A stretch of 64,000 nt of DNA from Erythrocercus mccallii (Eukaryota > Chordata > Aves > Passeriformes > Dicruridae). A program made the translations under genes and the position numbers. Positions 1 to 12,165 of this stretch are shown in pieces (the first letter of the stretch is position 1; every line of letters starts with the position of its first letter). Location of the stretch: positions 59,858-123,857 of the forward strand of contig VZRG01001590.1 of the NCBI GenBank assembly GCA_013397435.1, written 5' to 3'. The notes beneath the pieces were generated by a model. The model made no database searches, had not been told where the DNA came from, and saw nothing but the letters and a program-made list of their open reading frames with translations.

Positions 1-3000
1 GACTATTAACGTGAATGGCCGTGAGTTGCCACAGCTATCAACCAGCCAGGCAAACCTGCCTGTGTCTACACAAATGTAAAACACGAAGTTTCCCCCACCC
101 TGGTTCCAAGCCACTACCCTTGAAACTGCTGTTTCAAGACTTGCTTTTACCACGAGCAGCTTTGGTTCCAATATTCCATGTGACATAACTCAAGCCTGAA
201 TTTACTCTAATTATTCATAATTAACAAGCACAAATTAATTTCCATCACTCATATATAACAAAATCTTTCTGAACTCAGTTCTTGGACCTGACAATAAAAA
301 AATCACAAAGTGTGTCCTTGTAAATTTCTCTTGGGTAGGAACTAAAATTCTGGAATTTTCAGAACGCCCAATGTGCTTTCAGATATCTTTTGAGTGTTAC
401 ACTTTGATAAGGAGTTTCTGTTTTAATTTATGTAAATAAACTCTGACTGTGTTTTGGGAAAGTGTAGTCAACTAATGAGCCTTGATAATTATAAATGTGA
501 TAGCTACCTATAGGAAACATGGCCACACAAATAAAATCTGTCTCACTCCAAGGAAAACCTAGTATAGCTCAAATCGAAGATTATAAACTTTGTTATGCAA
601 AATTAATTAGAATTACAAATTATTTTGGCAACAATATAGGCAATAGTATGTATGTTAAAAACATGATTATTTTCATCATAAGTATTTACAATTTAAATCT
701 CTTGGAATTTTTTTCTTTTTTTTTTTTTTTTTTTCCTAGAACATTTCATCCTACCTATCTGAATAGTGAATTCTGATGTTTTCTCACCAATGCCTTGTCT
801 GCCAGGCCTGTATACCACAAACACATTCTTCATAATGATATATTTTATATTACAGATCTCCATGTCATTTTCTAATAATAAGTATTTTCTTCTGGATAAC
901 TATTAGAACATTGAAAAATGGTTAGGATATGAATATAAGGCAGGACAGGTTACAGCATGTTCATACCAACAAGAAATATTGTGTGAAAAAAATCATGCTC
1001 TTCTTGCCAAAAAAAGTTCATTTTTATGGGGACATTGAATTTGGGAATTTTATCTGAACAATTTTATAAAGCTAGAAACTTTAATTTACTTAGAAATGCA
1101 ATTTGAGTCTGTCTAGTTGGGCCTGATGCTTTGCTACATCGATTTACCTTGATCTAGCATAAGCACGTTTTATCTTTTAGTTAATTTCTGTCAATAAAAA
1201 TACCTGGCTGGAGTCCATTTGATATCTTCAGCATGTTTGAGTGCACTTAAAAAAGCTCTGAGAAAGGCTCAATTTGTAGGTTTGTTCCCAAAGATTTCAA
1301 TAAACCTTGACACATAAAAAATCCTGATCTTCTTTATTCCTTGTTCAGAAAAACATTAAATCACAGAAACACAAAAGCCACTTCTGAGATCAGAAACCTA
1401 GAACTCACTATTACCTTGTCATTAGAACAATGAGACACAGAAATTATTTTTTAAAAAAGGCAAAAAAAGCAGAAAGAAAACAACAAAATCCTACCAATTA
1501 CATTCCTGTATATTCATCATCAATCTCTCATAAATATCAAAAGAAGAATTAAAGCAAAAAAAGCCTATTATTGGAAGAGATAAAAAAATAAAGTTTTCAC
1601 ATTCAAGAGAAGTATAATTTCTTTAATTGCTTTATATGTTCAATTTTTTTAAATGAAAATTAGAAACTCCGAAATAAAAACATTCCCCAAAATGTGCTAC
1701 CAAATGGTAAAGTCAGCTGTGATGAACGCTCTGAGACTGCAAGCATCACCCTGCCTCTGGCCAGCACATTACCTTCCAAGAGCAGCAGCCATGAGCAAGC
1801 CAAGGGCAGCTGATACAATCCATGGATTCAGAGTTCACCAAGATCTGCCAGTGTGAATCTCAAAAACATTCTGTCCTGAGAGAGGTGATTGAAAACAATG
1901 CTCTAAAAATGACAGATTCCATGTAAAATCAGTCTCAGAGGATTTTATTCATGCTGACTGAATGAACAGGCCTTCCAAGAAAACATTTGGATGGCCAGAT
2001 TATCATTATTATGCAAGCCAAAATTAGGAACTAAAATACAGAAAAGTACAGGTTTATATTCCTGAAATTATATGTATAACATTTCAGGCTAAACATTCCT
2101 CAGGTAGTTAAAGGTTTCATAGAAATATATTAATAATATATCATGATATCTTGGTCTTTTCTGAAATGACTACTCCAGTCTCCTAATGAAAGCTATTTCG
2201 AATTGAATATTTTTCTATGCAAATTTCTGCAAGAGCATGACTGAATGAGTATATTCAGACTATGTCTAACTCTTACAGCTTCTACTGGTCAAAGTAATAT
2301 TAGTAGATAGAGTTTTGCATAATGGTGGTTGGATAAATCCCCCAATCAAGAGCCCAGAAGGTAGAATTGATTTTATTTGAATAAACATACTGGAGGTAAT
2401 AAAGACAAATCAGCAGCTCCTGAAAGAGTGTTTTCTTTGCAGAATTTAATTATGAACCATCACTTTCAACTTACTTTATTTGAGCTCAGAAACTTATGCT
2501 TTTTCAAATATAAATTCTTTCAAATTTTTGTATGTTGGGTGATGCTTACCAAATTACTTCACCATTTTTCTTTTTCTTCACAAGGGTTTGAGATTTTTTT
2601 TTAAAAAGTAAAATTAAAAGCATCTGCTATTTTCAGGAAAATCTCATTGTAATTTCACATATGATTTCCATATAATCTCATTCATCTCCAAGGACATTTT
2701 TTACTCTGTGCAATATCTGTCCTGGCCACATCAATGTCTGAGTTGCATTTTCCTTAATCCCTCTTATCCCTCTTCATTTACATTCTCATTGAATAGAAAA
2801 GTACTCCATAAACTTTGACACCACAGAAATCTGCAGGTTTAAAGGTCTCCTTGAAATATTGTTTCTGAGATGGAAATAACCATCAACTTCAGTTGTAGCC
2901 AGATACCTTGGACACTATTCACTTCAGTGCTCTGGTTTAAACATATCATCAAACACCTAAACATCTACTCTTTGATGAAATATGGAATTGTTATGAGATG

Positions 3001-3317
3001 AGATAAATAATAATCACTAATAAATATATTTTAGCAAAATTATGCTGAGTGAAATTACAATTATTTTGGGTGTTAGACTTGATAAAAATACTGATTTAAA
3101 GTAGCTTTCTTATTTTGACGCTACAAATTTATAATTGATTTCTGTCACAAATTAAGAGAGGCCATTGAAATAATCTTTTTTGAAATATTTTAGCAGTTAT
3201 TCTTCTGGTAACTAAAAGTAGTTAAAGCTTTTGCAAAAAAGTCTCATTTTCAAAGAGAGAATTAAAGTTTATAGGGCTTAGAAAGGTGTCTCTTTTCCTT
3301 ATATTGTTCATTCACTC
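1..3317. other. Gene-free AT-rich spacer
   Basis: No coding exon, RNA gene or recognisable transposon is seen. Open frames here are at most 85 codons; the longest runs through a 19-base T run, so it is not a credible gene. AATAAA-like words are frequent, as expected from the base composition, and carry no weight. Confidence 0.6.
716..734. repeat. Poly-T run, 19 bases
   Basis: An uninterrupted run of 19 T, preceded by a shorter T-rich stretch with one C. It could be the A-tail of an old minus-strand retroposon, but no element body is recognisable beside it, so it is called simple sequence. Confidence 0.9.
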
Positions 3318-3436
3318 CTGCTGTGACGGAGGCTCCCTTTCCCAGGGGCCTCCTAATTGAGGTTTTACCTCAGAGTCCAGTACCAGGGTTTGAAATAAAG
3401 AGAGTGGAGCTTGCAGCTTTTGGTCGTGGAAGACGT

Positions 3437-3442
3437 TTTATT
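3437..3442 (-). promoter_or_regulatory. LTR polyadenylation signal AATAAA
   Basis: AATAAA on the minus strand inside the ERVK-like LTR, about 100 bp downstream of the TATA-like element. That spacing fits an LTR R region. It supports minus-strand orientation; present activity is unknown. Confidence 0.6.
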
Positions 3443-3673
3443 GCTCTTACCTCATCATGAGCAAGCTGCCCTTGCACCAGGCTTAACTCGCCTCAAGACA
3501 GAGCTGACAAAACCCCTGGACAGAGATAACAAGGCTCTTTTAAAGTTTCTACACCAATTAACTTGTACAATGTACTATGTTTATATTTCTATACCAATAA
3601 TCACTACTTATTCTAAACACGTAATTTCTACCCAAATTTCATCCTACCAATCTCTCTATGCCACATCCACAGC

Positions 3674-3735
3674 AGAAGATGGAGAAGAAGGAGAAGGAGA
3701 AGAAGAAAGAAGAAGAAGAAGAAGAAGAAGAAGAA
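3674..3735. repeat. GAA/TTC purine-rich microsatellite in LTR U3
   Basis: A 62-bp GA-only tract that ends in an uninterrupted GAA array (about 3709-3735). It lies inside the solo LTR. An arginine/glutamate-rich open frame across it is an artefact of the repeat. Confidence 0.9.
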
Positions 3736-3998
3736 CCTGGGTCACTGCCCAGAATCCTCCATTTTACCTTCATCCTTCCCCATTCTAAAAAACCCTAAAC
3801 TACAAGTTTTCACTCTGTGCTAAATTATACTACTATTTACTTTAGATGTTTGTTGTTCTCACTTCTCCTGTTGTTCTGGGAAGCCTTTCCCATGGACTAA
3901 GGTCAAAGGCAGTGCTCTCCTGGAGCCCCAACCGGGGTCCCTGATCCCCCAGGGCAGCACAAGGGATTTTCCCTGTGCCCCAGACTCCAACACTGCTG

Positions 3999-6483
3999 TA
4001 ACCCTGAACCAGCTTTTTATATAAAGATAGAAAATAAATGAAGCTTTTATGCACTACTATGGTAATGCAGGTCAAATTAATCTGTGTCTAATGGCCTAAC
4101 ATCAGATTTCCTGGTATTCTGTAACATGAGAATGGTTAAATCATTTGTCATTTTTTGGTGTTTCAGCATAACCTGAAAAAAGTTGGTTTTAATACAGTAA
4201 TTTCATCCAAGTATTTATCTCCCTTCACTGGCCATGTATGCATATACAGATCCACAGCCTCAAAACAGTTTCATAATAGAACCTGAAGACACAATGTACA
4301 TCTTCAGTCAAAGTGACTCTTGTAGCATTGACAGATTACCACCTAGACTGAGCAATAATAGCTTGCATTGAGTAAGAATTTGAACTCCTCTTCTGCCATT
4401 GACAACTTGAAATGTTAAAAAAAGGCACAAGAGCAGACAATACATGGCAATCACAAAAACATCATTATTGCTTTTATTTATTCAAACTTCGGATAATTTT
4501 TACTCTGTGCCACACAAGATGTTCACTGTGGAGAGTAATTTTTTTTTTTTAATTTAAATGCAAACATGGACATTTGGAAGAAAATTCTCTCTTCTATGAA
4601 GCCAGGGTAAAATAAGGGTGTTTTCATGTGAATACAAGTCTCTCAAATAAACCTGTCTTTGCAACAGTTTAAATCTGAAGTGTTTTCCATGCTCACAGTA
4701 TACAACAGCACATTCTGCTTGACAATAAAACAAAAGAAAGTTTAGAAACCAAGGCCACAAAGTTACATTAAATCTTATTTTAGTGTCTGTGTCTGACAAT
4801 TTTTTTTAGGAATCTATAACAATACATTTGTTTGCATATACAATTTCTGTGAAATAGTGTCCTTATAGTTTACCCCTTGGAATTTTCTTCACCTTGTCCA
4901 CTGTGTCTATGTTCCTAATTAAACAAAAGAATCTTGGCCCTCCTAGTGCCTGAGCCCAGCCAATGTCATCCTGGTTTAGGATCCAGTCCAGAACCTGTGA
5001 AGTTTTGTAAATATGGCCATGAGATGCTAAGCTATTTCATTTCAGAAGGATCTTTGTATCTGGAAGGGATTTGAAAGAGTATGCCAGCTAAAATATGATT
5101 GGAGTAGCAACTACTTTCATATATGAACTCACTTCATTACCACTGAAATGGAACCACTCTTTCTTAAATTCATACTGTGTGACAGCAAGTCCCCAAACAC
5201 ATCAAAGCGTTCTATGACTTAAACACAAAGTCCACAATTTTACAGAAAAGTTACAATAATTTTTTTTTTATATTACAAGATGGAGTAAATTTTACAAATA
5301 TCTTCCTTTTTTGATCACATAAAATGTACCCTTTTGCATCTGGAGTAAACAGTTTAACCATTTTCCATTCTTTGTGTGGTCTGGTTAAAAAAGCTAAGCA
5401 GAAATTTTTCAGAAGCCCAGTGTAGAAAATTAAATGTAAGCTGTCTTTTAAGTCCTTGAAAAATCTAAAATTATATTTTCATAATTTGCTGAATATATAT
5501 TAGGTACCATAACCACTCTGCTTTAATTTCTCGGGTTTAGGGGTATACTGGATAATCTCAAAGATCAAAAATCTAATAACACTGTCATGCCAATATTACC
5601 TTTTCCGGTGTGGAAATCCTTAAAAAATATCCATGACTTTTATCTTTTGAGGGATGAATCAGAGAATAGTTATTTGCTTTTCATCCTAATACATAGACTA
5701 GAGGACTTCGAATCAAACCAGCCAGTTAAAGATTTGAAACAAGACACTCTGGGTGTTAAATTTTGCATGGATTCAAAAATAATTAAACTGGTTCATAGAA
5801 CAAAGGTATATTGAACAATATTAAATATGATGTCAGGCTCAGAAAGTCCCTGAGCCTGAAATTGTCAAAGGATGGGAAAATACCATAGGAAGATACAGGA
5901 TATTAGGGCTGTGTGAAAAATCTAAACTCCGCCTGCCTTTTTGTTCCTGACCATCTGCCTTTTATCTTCAGTTTTGATGGCTTTTTCTCTCACATGGTCT
6001 TACTGTGTCCTACTGGATTAGGCCAAGATGGCCTTTCCTCCTCTGGAGGCTGTTAGGCTGAGAGTATAATCAAAACTTCTACAGAAAGCAACAATCATTT
6101 GCCACTATCATTGCACTCAGTAGCCAGCAATAAAACTGTCTTGCAGCAGCCCCACTCACTGCTCCTGTCCTGACTGCTCTAAACCTGCTCAGTGCCAGGG
6201 CCTGGCCTGTGCTCTCACAGCTGCACAGTTTCAGAGAAAGAAAAAGGCTCTTCCCTTCCATCTCCAGCTATGCAGACAGACAATATTCTCAGTATTTTTG
6301 TTACTGTTCATGCACCTTCCTTTTGTACTGTCCTTCATGTCCTTCACCAGACTGAACTTCTGGTGGGCTTTGGCGTTTCTCATCCTATCCCTGAATGTAA
6401 AGAGTGTCTATGTATCCCTTCCAGGTCTCACATCTCTGCTTCCATCTCCTAGGCTTTCTTTCTCTGTCCAAGTGTTTTCATGA
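3999..6483. other. Gene-free spacer
   Basis: No gene or transposon recognised. Open frames are at most 86 codons and lack family resemblance. Short T runs occur near 4540-4550 and 5262-5270. Confidence 0.55.
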
Positions 6484-6705
6484 GCACTTGTTCATCCATG
6501 CTGGCCTCCAGCCGCCTTTGCCTGACTCCCTGCAGAGCCAGCTGAACCTTTGTTGAGCTTGGAGGAGGTGATCCTTAATAACCAAAGAGTTTTCCTGGAC
6601 ATCTGCTTTCTCCACAAATGTGTCCCATGAGATTCTTCTAATCAGGTGCCCTGAACAAGCCAAAATCTGTTTTCCTGAAGTCCAGAGATTTACTGTACTA
6701 TGGTT
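6484..6705 (-). mobile_element. CR1 LINE fragment, ORF2 endonuclease-RT linker
   Basis: A degraded minus-strand piece of CR1 ORF2. Read from about 6700 downwards, one frame gives LDFRKTDFGL. After a frameshift, another gives LIRRISWD, then VIKDHLLQAQQRF, then GKGGWRPAWMNK. This order (LDFRRADFGLFR, then IPWE, then KDHLLQAQ, then GKKPAWMNK) is typical of the CR1 segment between the endonuclease and reverse transcriptase domains. The frameshift and lack of flanking RT sequence make it a dead internal fragment. An apparent 61-codon open frame here is part of this remnant, not a host gene. Confidence 0.8.
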
Positions 6706-9700
6706 TTAAAGAGCATCTGGCATGCAACTAAAGAATTGCCTTTGATTTTACTTCAGTTAAAAGAGTCTAGGCTATGGTCTCTAAGACTGCTCTGCATTGT
6801 GAACCAAAGTGTTGAAAGCATGCTCCCAAATCTAGGCTAAAACAAGGACACAAAACACAACCTGAAGATAGGGATGAGTCTGATTTTTTATCATTTTGGT
6901 CAGAGAGGTCAATGAATGATAAGAGCTTTTCTTCTTTGAAGTACTTCTAGTCCTTTTTTTTTAATGAATCTTTATATAAAAAAATAAATTTAAAAAAAAA
7001 CCCTAAACATAAACAGCTCAGGAAGAATGCAGAATGCTCAGAAATTAATTTTCTCTTTTCTCATGTGCACTGAGCTGCAGCTTTATACACATCCTAAATT
7101 CCCTGAATTATATACAAAGGCCAGAAGAGCATTTCTGTCCCTTCACCCCTGTTTCAGGCAGGCAAAGCAATTGCAAAGCAATTTCTGCATCAATTCCTAC
7201 CAACTGGCAAAGCTATACCCCTTTAACTCCCTGCCTGTTGTAAATCACATTCTTGGAAGCCTGTACCTATTGGTTCACTGCATGATACAAGACTACACTT
7301 GTGACATCACACCCCAATGTTAAACACTGCAGTGCTTTAAGCACCCTTTGAATCTTACTGGAGTATCTTAACAGGTTTGTTTTGGCCAAAGTAACATGAA
7401 TATCCCTAGAAAATATGCCCAAGAAATGCAACTAGGTAAAGAAAAGCTGCATGCAACAATGGTAAAGCCTTTGGTCACTTTATTGCAATTCATTTATGCT
7501 GCTCTGGTGAGGCCCCAGCAGTTTGTAAAATCTTGCAATCTGTTCATAAGTATTAAGGAAAATTTCCAACGTCTTGTTGTCTTAAGACCGTTCAAATTGT
7601 AATGAAGATGAATTTAAAAAATACTGTTTTCTTAATAGTTTTTGTGTGAAACCTGGAATATATTCTGACCACCTCTCCAGAAGACTTATACACTTGCTGA
7701 GTCTTGTATTTACACCACAGGAAAAACCTATCCATAAATTTTAATGTAGCAGTGGCTACCTTTATCGTTAGTCCCATCTGAATGAAAGGGATAACATCTT
7801 CTTATCTAAAGACATATTAATTTGTAATAAAGTTTGAGTTCTAGTAGAGCAGCCTAGTAGAGGAAGTAGAGGGTAAAATCAGGTACTTGAGAAAAATAGT
7901 GTTTGGGTGACTGCTCAAGTCTCCATGAATTCTCAATTAACATTCTCCCTCTATCAAAAACAAAAAGACAAAAAAAGGAATACAGAAAGCATAGAGCCAT
8001 TAGGAATGCTGAACAGTACTGTTTTTAAAATAAGAGGCAGTGAATTTTCAGTTGAAGAGACTAATTTCATTTTGAAAATTGATAACTTCTACTAAAGAAC
8101 GTTCCTGATACTTTTACTAGAGGAAAGATAACATTTCTCCAAGTCTCATTTCTTGCATCTTTGAAATAAAGGGTCTGGGTAAAATGTGGACTAATAACCT
8201 AAAACCTTCCCTAAAAATTAGTTGCCTACTTTATTTATGTTGGTCTAAATATCCTGTCCAATAACATACTGACTTGTGCATTCATCTGATAGAGATATCC
8301 AAGTACCTGTCATCACTGATCTGATTGCTCCAAACTACTGTCTGAAAGGCAGTGCCAGCATCACCCATATTTTGAGGTAGGTTGTTGTTTCTGTGCTGAA
8401 TTCTGTAATATTAGTATGGGCAAGTATGAGTAGCTCAGGGTGTAATCACCTAAAGCTGTACAGAATGGACATAGCCTGGCCATTTATTTCCATTTTCCCA
8501 AGATATCTTGCTGATTTATTACACATTTGAACAAGAGGAAAGACGTGATACAATGGCTGATTTTCACTTTGAGTTTCATTCTGGCTTCAGCTTCTTTGAG
8601 AACCAACAGCCCACACAGGCCAAGCAAGAGCCCCATATTTTCTCCCCTCACTGCTGGATGGAGATTGTCTGCCCATCTCCACGAGATCTCAAGATCCAAA
8701 GGCCCTGCTGGTTCAGGGTTGTCTTTTTGACAGTGCTAACCTAAGTCAGAACTTTATTGGTGAGGTAATATCCACATGTGGTATCAACAGCATCCCAAGA
8801 TTAAACGTCTCAGCACTGTGATTTGAATGTTTTTATGAAAATAAAAATTAATGGCTTACTTTTAGCCAGAGTCTTATGCATCCACAAGATAGTAGCAGGC
8901 TGACTAAGACTGAAGTGCCTTTAACTGCCACAAGTCAAGCCAAAAACCTTTGTGCTTGAATACATGGCCTTGTCCCCAACTGAATAACACCAAACATAGT
9001 CAAAACTCATTTAGAGATGAAAGCTGTCAGCAGCTGGTTAAATGATGATGATTCTGGTTGTCTGTATAGATAATTAATTCAGTTTTATCTCAATGTACAT
9101 CCTTTTGTGTGTGCTTCACGGGATGGCATGAATTGTGAACACTTGTATTATTTATTGATACCATATGTTAATGCATAAAGGGATGGACAAACAAAGACTA
9201 ATGAGGCTCATAAAAAGTAAAAAAGTGTTGGTTAGAGAGAATTTTTGGCAACTTTCACAGAAGTTTCTCGTGCTTGAGGAAAGACTGAACTTCTCCCCTA
9301 AAAAAAATCTACCATATACAGAGGAACAAGCCGTGTCACACTGTAAAATTTTCCCATAAAACACCCCTTGTGTTATAGGTACTGGAATAATCTTGAGAAG
9401 ATGAACAAAGAAGATGCTGAAATTAAAAACCAAGATGTTAGTCAAGCTCTATCATAGGGACTTCTCAAACCAAACGTGGCCGGGATTGATTTTAAAGGTT
9501 TGTTTAGACTAAACAGAGAGTTCCCATTTTCCTCTAAAAGCTCTCAAGGCAGTAAAGAATATTTAGTTCTCATTAAAAATGGAAAGCAGTTTCTAAGCTT
9601 CATGGTGGCAGTCATAATTGAAATAAAAACAAGGAGTTTTTGGAAATACTGAGCCATTCAAAATGCAAGTGCTATGAAATGTCAGTCAGAATCTCTTTCC

Positions 9701-12068
9701 ATTCAATATCCAAATTCACCAACCTAAAGACAGTTTAGCACTTAGAATTCAAAAGATGAAATTTTCTCCACATATAAATTATGTCATCTTTCAGCTTTCT
9801 TTTGGTGACATAAATGTTGAATACAAAAGAAGAGAGGACGTCTAACTGTAGTCCCATAAAACACTCCTAAAATAATTCTTTATAGAAACTCAAACTTTAT
9901 TCATCACTAATCTAAATGTCAAACTCTAAAAATTCTATTACTAATTCCTATCAATGGATGTTACTTTTACTGTCTTATATCACTGCCCATTCTCTTTCTC
10001 ATCTTCTCATTCAGGCTGAACTCTGCAGTGATGTCTACATCCCACTCAGAGAGGAGCTCAGAAAATAATGTACCTTAATTTGGACTCTGAGAATCATCCT
10101 GCATGAGCCAGGAAAGGTGTCTGAGTTTAGAAATGGACTTGACAACCAGCTCAGTTATGCTGGCGTCCTTGTTCTCTACACAGGGACTTCTAAGGAACCC
10201 ATTTTGTCTTTCTTCTCAGGCTGATTTTCAACTACCAGAATGAGAACCAGGGAAGGACATAAAGCTGGGAGACGTGTTTACATATTCAAGCTTTTGTACT
10301 ACTTCTGAACACTTGTTGCAGAAAATATCAGAAAGGCCCAGAAGATGGCAAACCATGAAAATTAAAGCTATATTAAGATAAAATACTTCATTCATTCCGT
10401 AATTAAAGTTTTCCTTGACATAAAATCCCTTGAGCTGAGAGCATAAATTTTTTAAGAGGCAAGGCTTCTGCTGGATCAGATGGCAATCTTAACACACCCG
10501 TCATATAACACTGAAGCTTTTAATAATTTTCAATTTTAACTGTACAACTTGATATCCACCCAAAATCTGGTCACTTTGAGGGCATATCATGTTGGATGCA
10601 CAGAAATCAACATTATTTTTTCACCCTAGGAATGTTTCAAACACTGTAGTGTTTGTTTTAATCTGATACCCTTTGCCTCTATATTAAATAAAAATTCTGC
10701 TTAAATTCATTTTGCAGTCAACTACTCACAGTCAATGTCAAGTGTTCTGTTTTCTACTCAGCATAAAAATGAGTAAATTAGGGGAAAAATCAGGAATTGA
10801 TTCCTTTTGTCCTGTACCTCTCAATATCCATCTTTTTTATCTAAAGAAAGATTTGGTACATCTGTGGCAGAATGGTGAGACACTGATATTTCCATTTAAT
10901 CCACCCCTGTTAAGGAAGGGCAAACTACTACAATTTCAGTATTTGAGTGGTAGGATTTGTTTGCTGTGAATAGCCTGACGAAGTTTATAACACATTGCCA
11001 AAGCAATAGGTGGATGAAAACATTATACATTTTGTAACTACACACACAGGCTTTATTATACTCACCGCAGATACAGGTATCATTTTTGAAACAAGTAATT
11101 GAAATGAGCTGTCCAGCATTTTAAACTTGACTCCAATCTAAAACTATGATAATGGCAAGTAATCCAAACTCTTCACTAGAAAAAGCAAACTTAGAGATAG
11201 AGCTCTGGAAAACTCCTAAAGTAAATGAAATATCAAACAAATTTGTTGTAGTTGCTTCAGCCTCTGTTAGATGAAAATTATTTTCATTTCATGTAATAAA
11301 TTCATAATACCAAATGGGATTGCTGTGAGCTGGAATGTGAATTCCACTCAGCTCACTGTAAACATGATTTGTTTTTAACTTAACCATTCTAGTTCCAAGT
11401 ATGAGGGGAAACAAGATGTCAAACAGGCATTACAATTCAATGCTCAGTTTCTCCATTTCTATTCTCTGTATATCAAAACACAAAAGAAGTTACCTTTGCA
11501 ATTGAATTGATTGAATGTGGAATCGGTACCAAGGAAATGAGTAAGTGGTCGGGCATTTTATCCACTTCACAAAGTTCTGGTGTAAAGAAGAGAGATACTC
11601 CACTGGTTTCAACAGCAGTTTGTAATGCTGTGCAGCAGAACCTGGTGGTGCTTGTTCTGCCTCACATTTCCTCAGTCACATCACATAACGCTGAAGGCCA
11701 AACTGAAAGGACACTTGGATGTAATGGCTCTTAACACCACTATGCCTGATTTTCAAGTACCCACCTGCAAGAATTCCATAATGCTGTGTTAGACTTCAGG
11801 GACTAGAGGTCTCCTTTGTGAATGGCTTCTTCCACACAAAGGGGATCAGTGCTCAGCCTGCTTGGATGCAACTCCACAGATATACAGAAACTTTAGATAA
11901 GCTCTTTCAACAGCATACTGGAGAAGAAACCTTCATAATGTAGTTTATAGTGCACATATGGCAGAGCCATGTATGGTTGTGGGCACTGCACCAACCATGT
12001 AACTTCTTACATTTTACTACGGCCAACTTCAGACAATCTGCTCCTACCTAAAAGATTTTGTCATCCAA
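6706..12068. other. Gene-free spacer
   Basis: No feature can be assigned with confidence. Open frames reach 98 codons (7027-7323 plus) and are not recognisable. A short stretch near 7496-7520 weakly recalls a CR1 phrase (LVRP) but is too short to call. No long tandem array is present. Confidence 0.5.
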
Positions 12069-12165
12069 TGGTTTAACAGTGAACATGGTGGTGATGCTGC
12101 ATGGATGGTTGGATTTGATGATCTTAAAAGTCTTTTCCAACCTTAACAATTCCATGATTATATGA
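12069..12165 (+). mobile_element. CR1 LINE 3' tail fragment
   Basis: About 97 bp that match the end of avian CR1: a GGTTGGA(T/C)TTGATGATCTTAAA core, then GTCTTTTCCAACC, and a decayed ATTCTATGATT-like terminal repeat (12150-12163). CR1 inserts by target-primed reverse transcription and is usually 5'-truncated, so a tail-only copy is expected. It has no coding capacity. Confidence 0.85.

Larger units (their letters stand above)
3324..3992 (-). mobile_element. Solo LTR, ERVK-like endogenous retrovirus
   Basis: A 669-bp solo LTR read on the minus strand, beginning TGTTGGAGTC and ending CTCCGTCA, so it has the TG...CA termini of retroviral LTRs. It is flanked by a perfect 6-bp direct repeat CTGCTG (3318-3323 and 3993-3998), the target duplication length typical of ERVK/betaretrovirus-type integrases. 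In minus orientation there is a TATA-like TTTAAAAG near 3537-3544, then an AATAAA at 3442-3437, giving plausible U3-R-U5 order. No internal retroviral sequence lies on either side, so the provirus has probably been reduced to one LTR by LTR-LTR recombination. A GAA/TTC tract interrupts U3. The LTR and its orientation are well supported; the class is inferred from duplication length and general sequence style. Confidence 0.85.

Noticed and set aside
3411..3788. 125-codon frame with an arginine-rich end
   Set aside because: It is on the antisense strand of an ERVK-like LTR and its tail is the GAA microsatellite translated.
7496..7530. Possible CR1 phrase (GCTCTGGTGAGGCCCCA)
   Set aside because: The match is too short and not followed by the expected downstream sequence.
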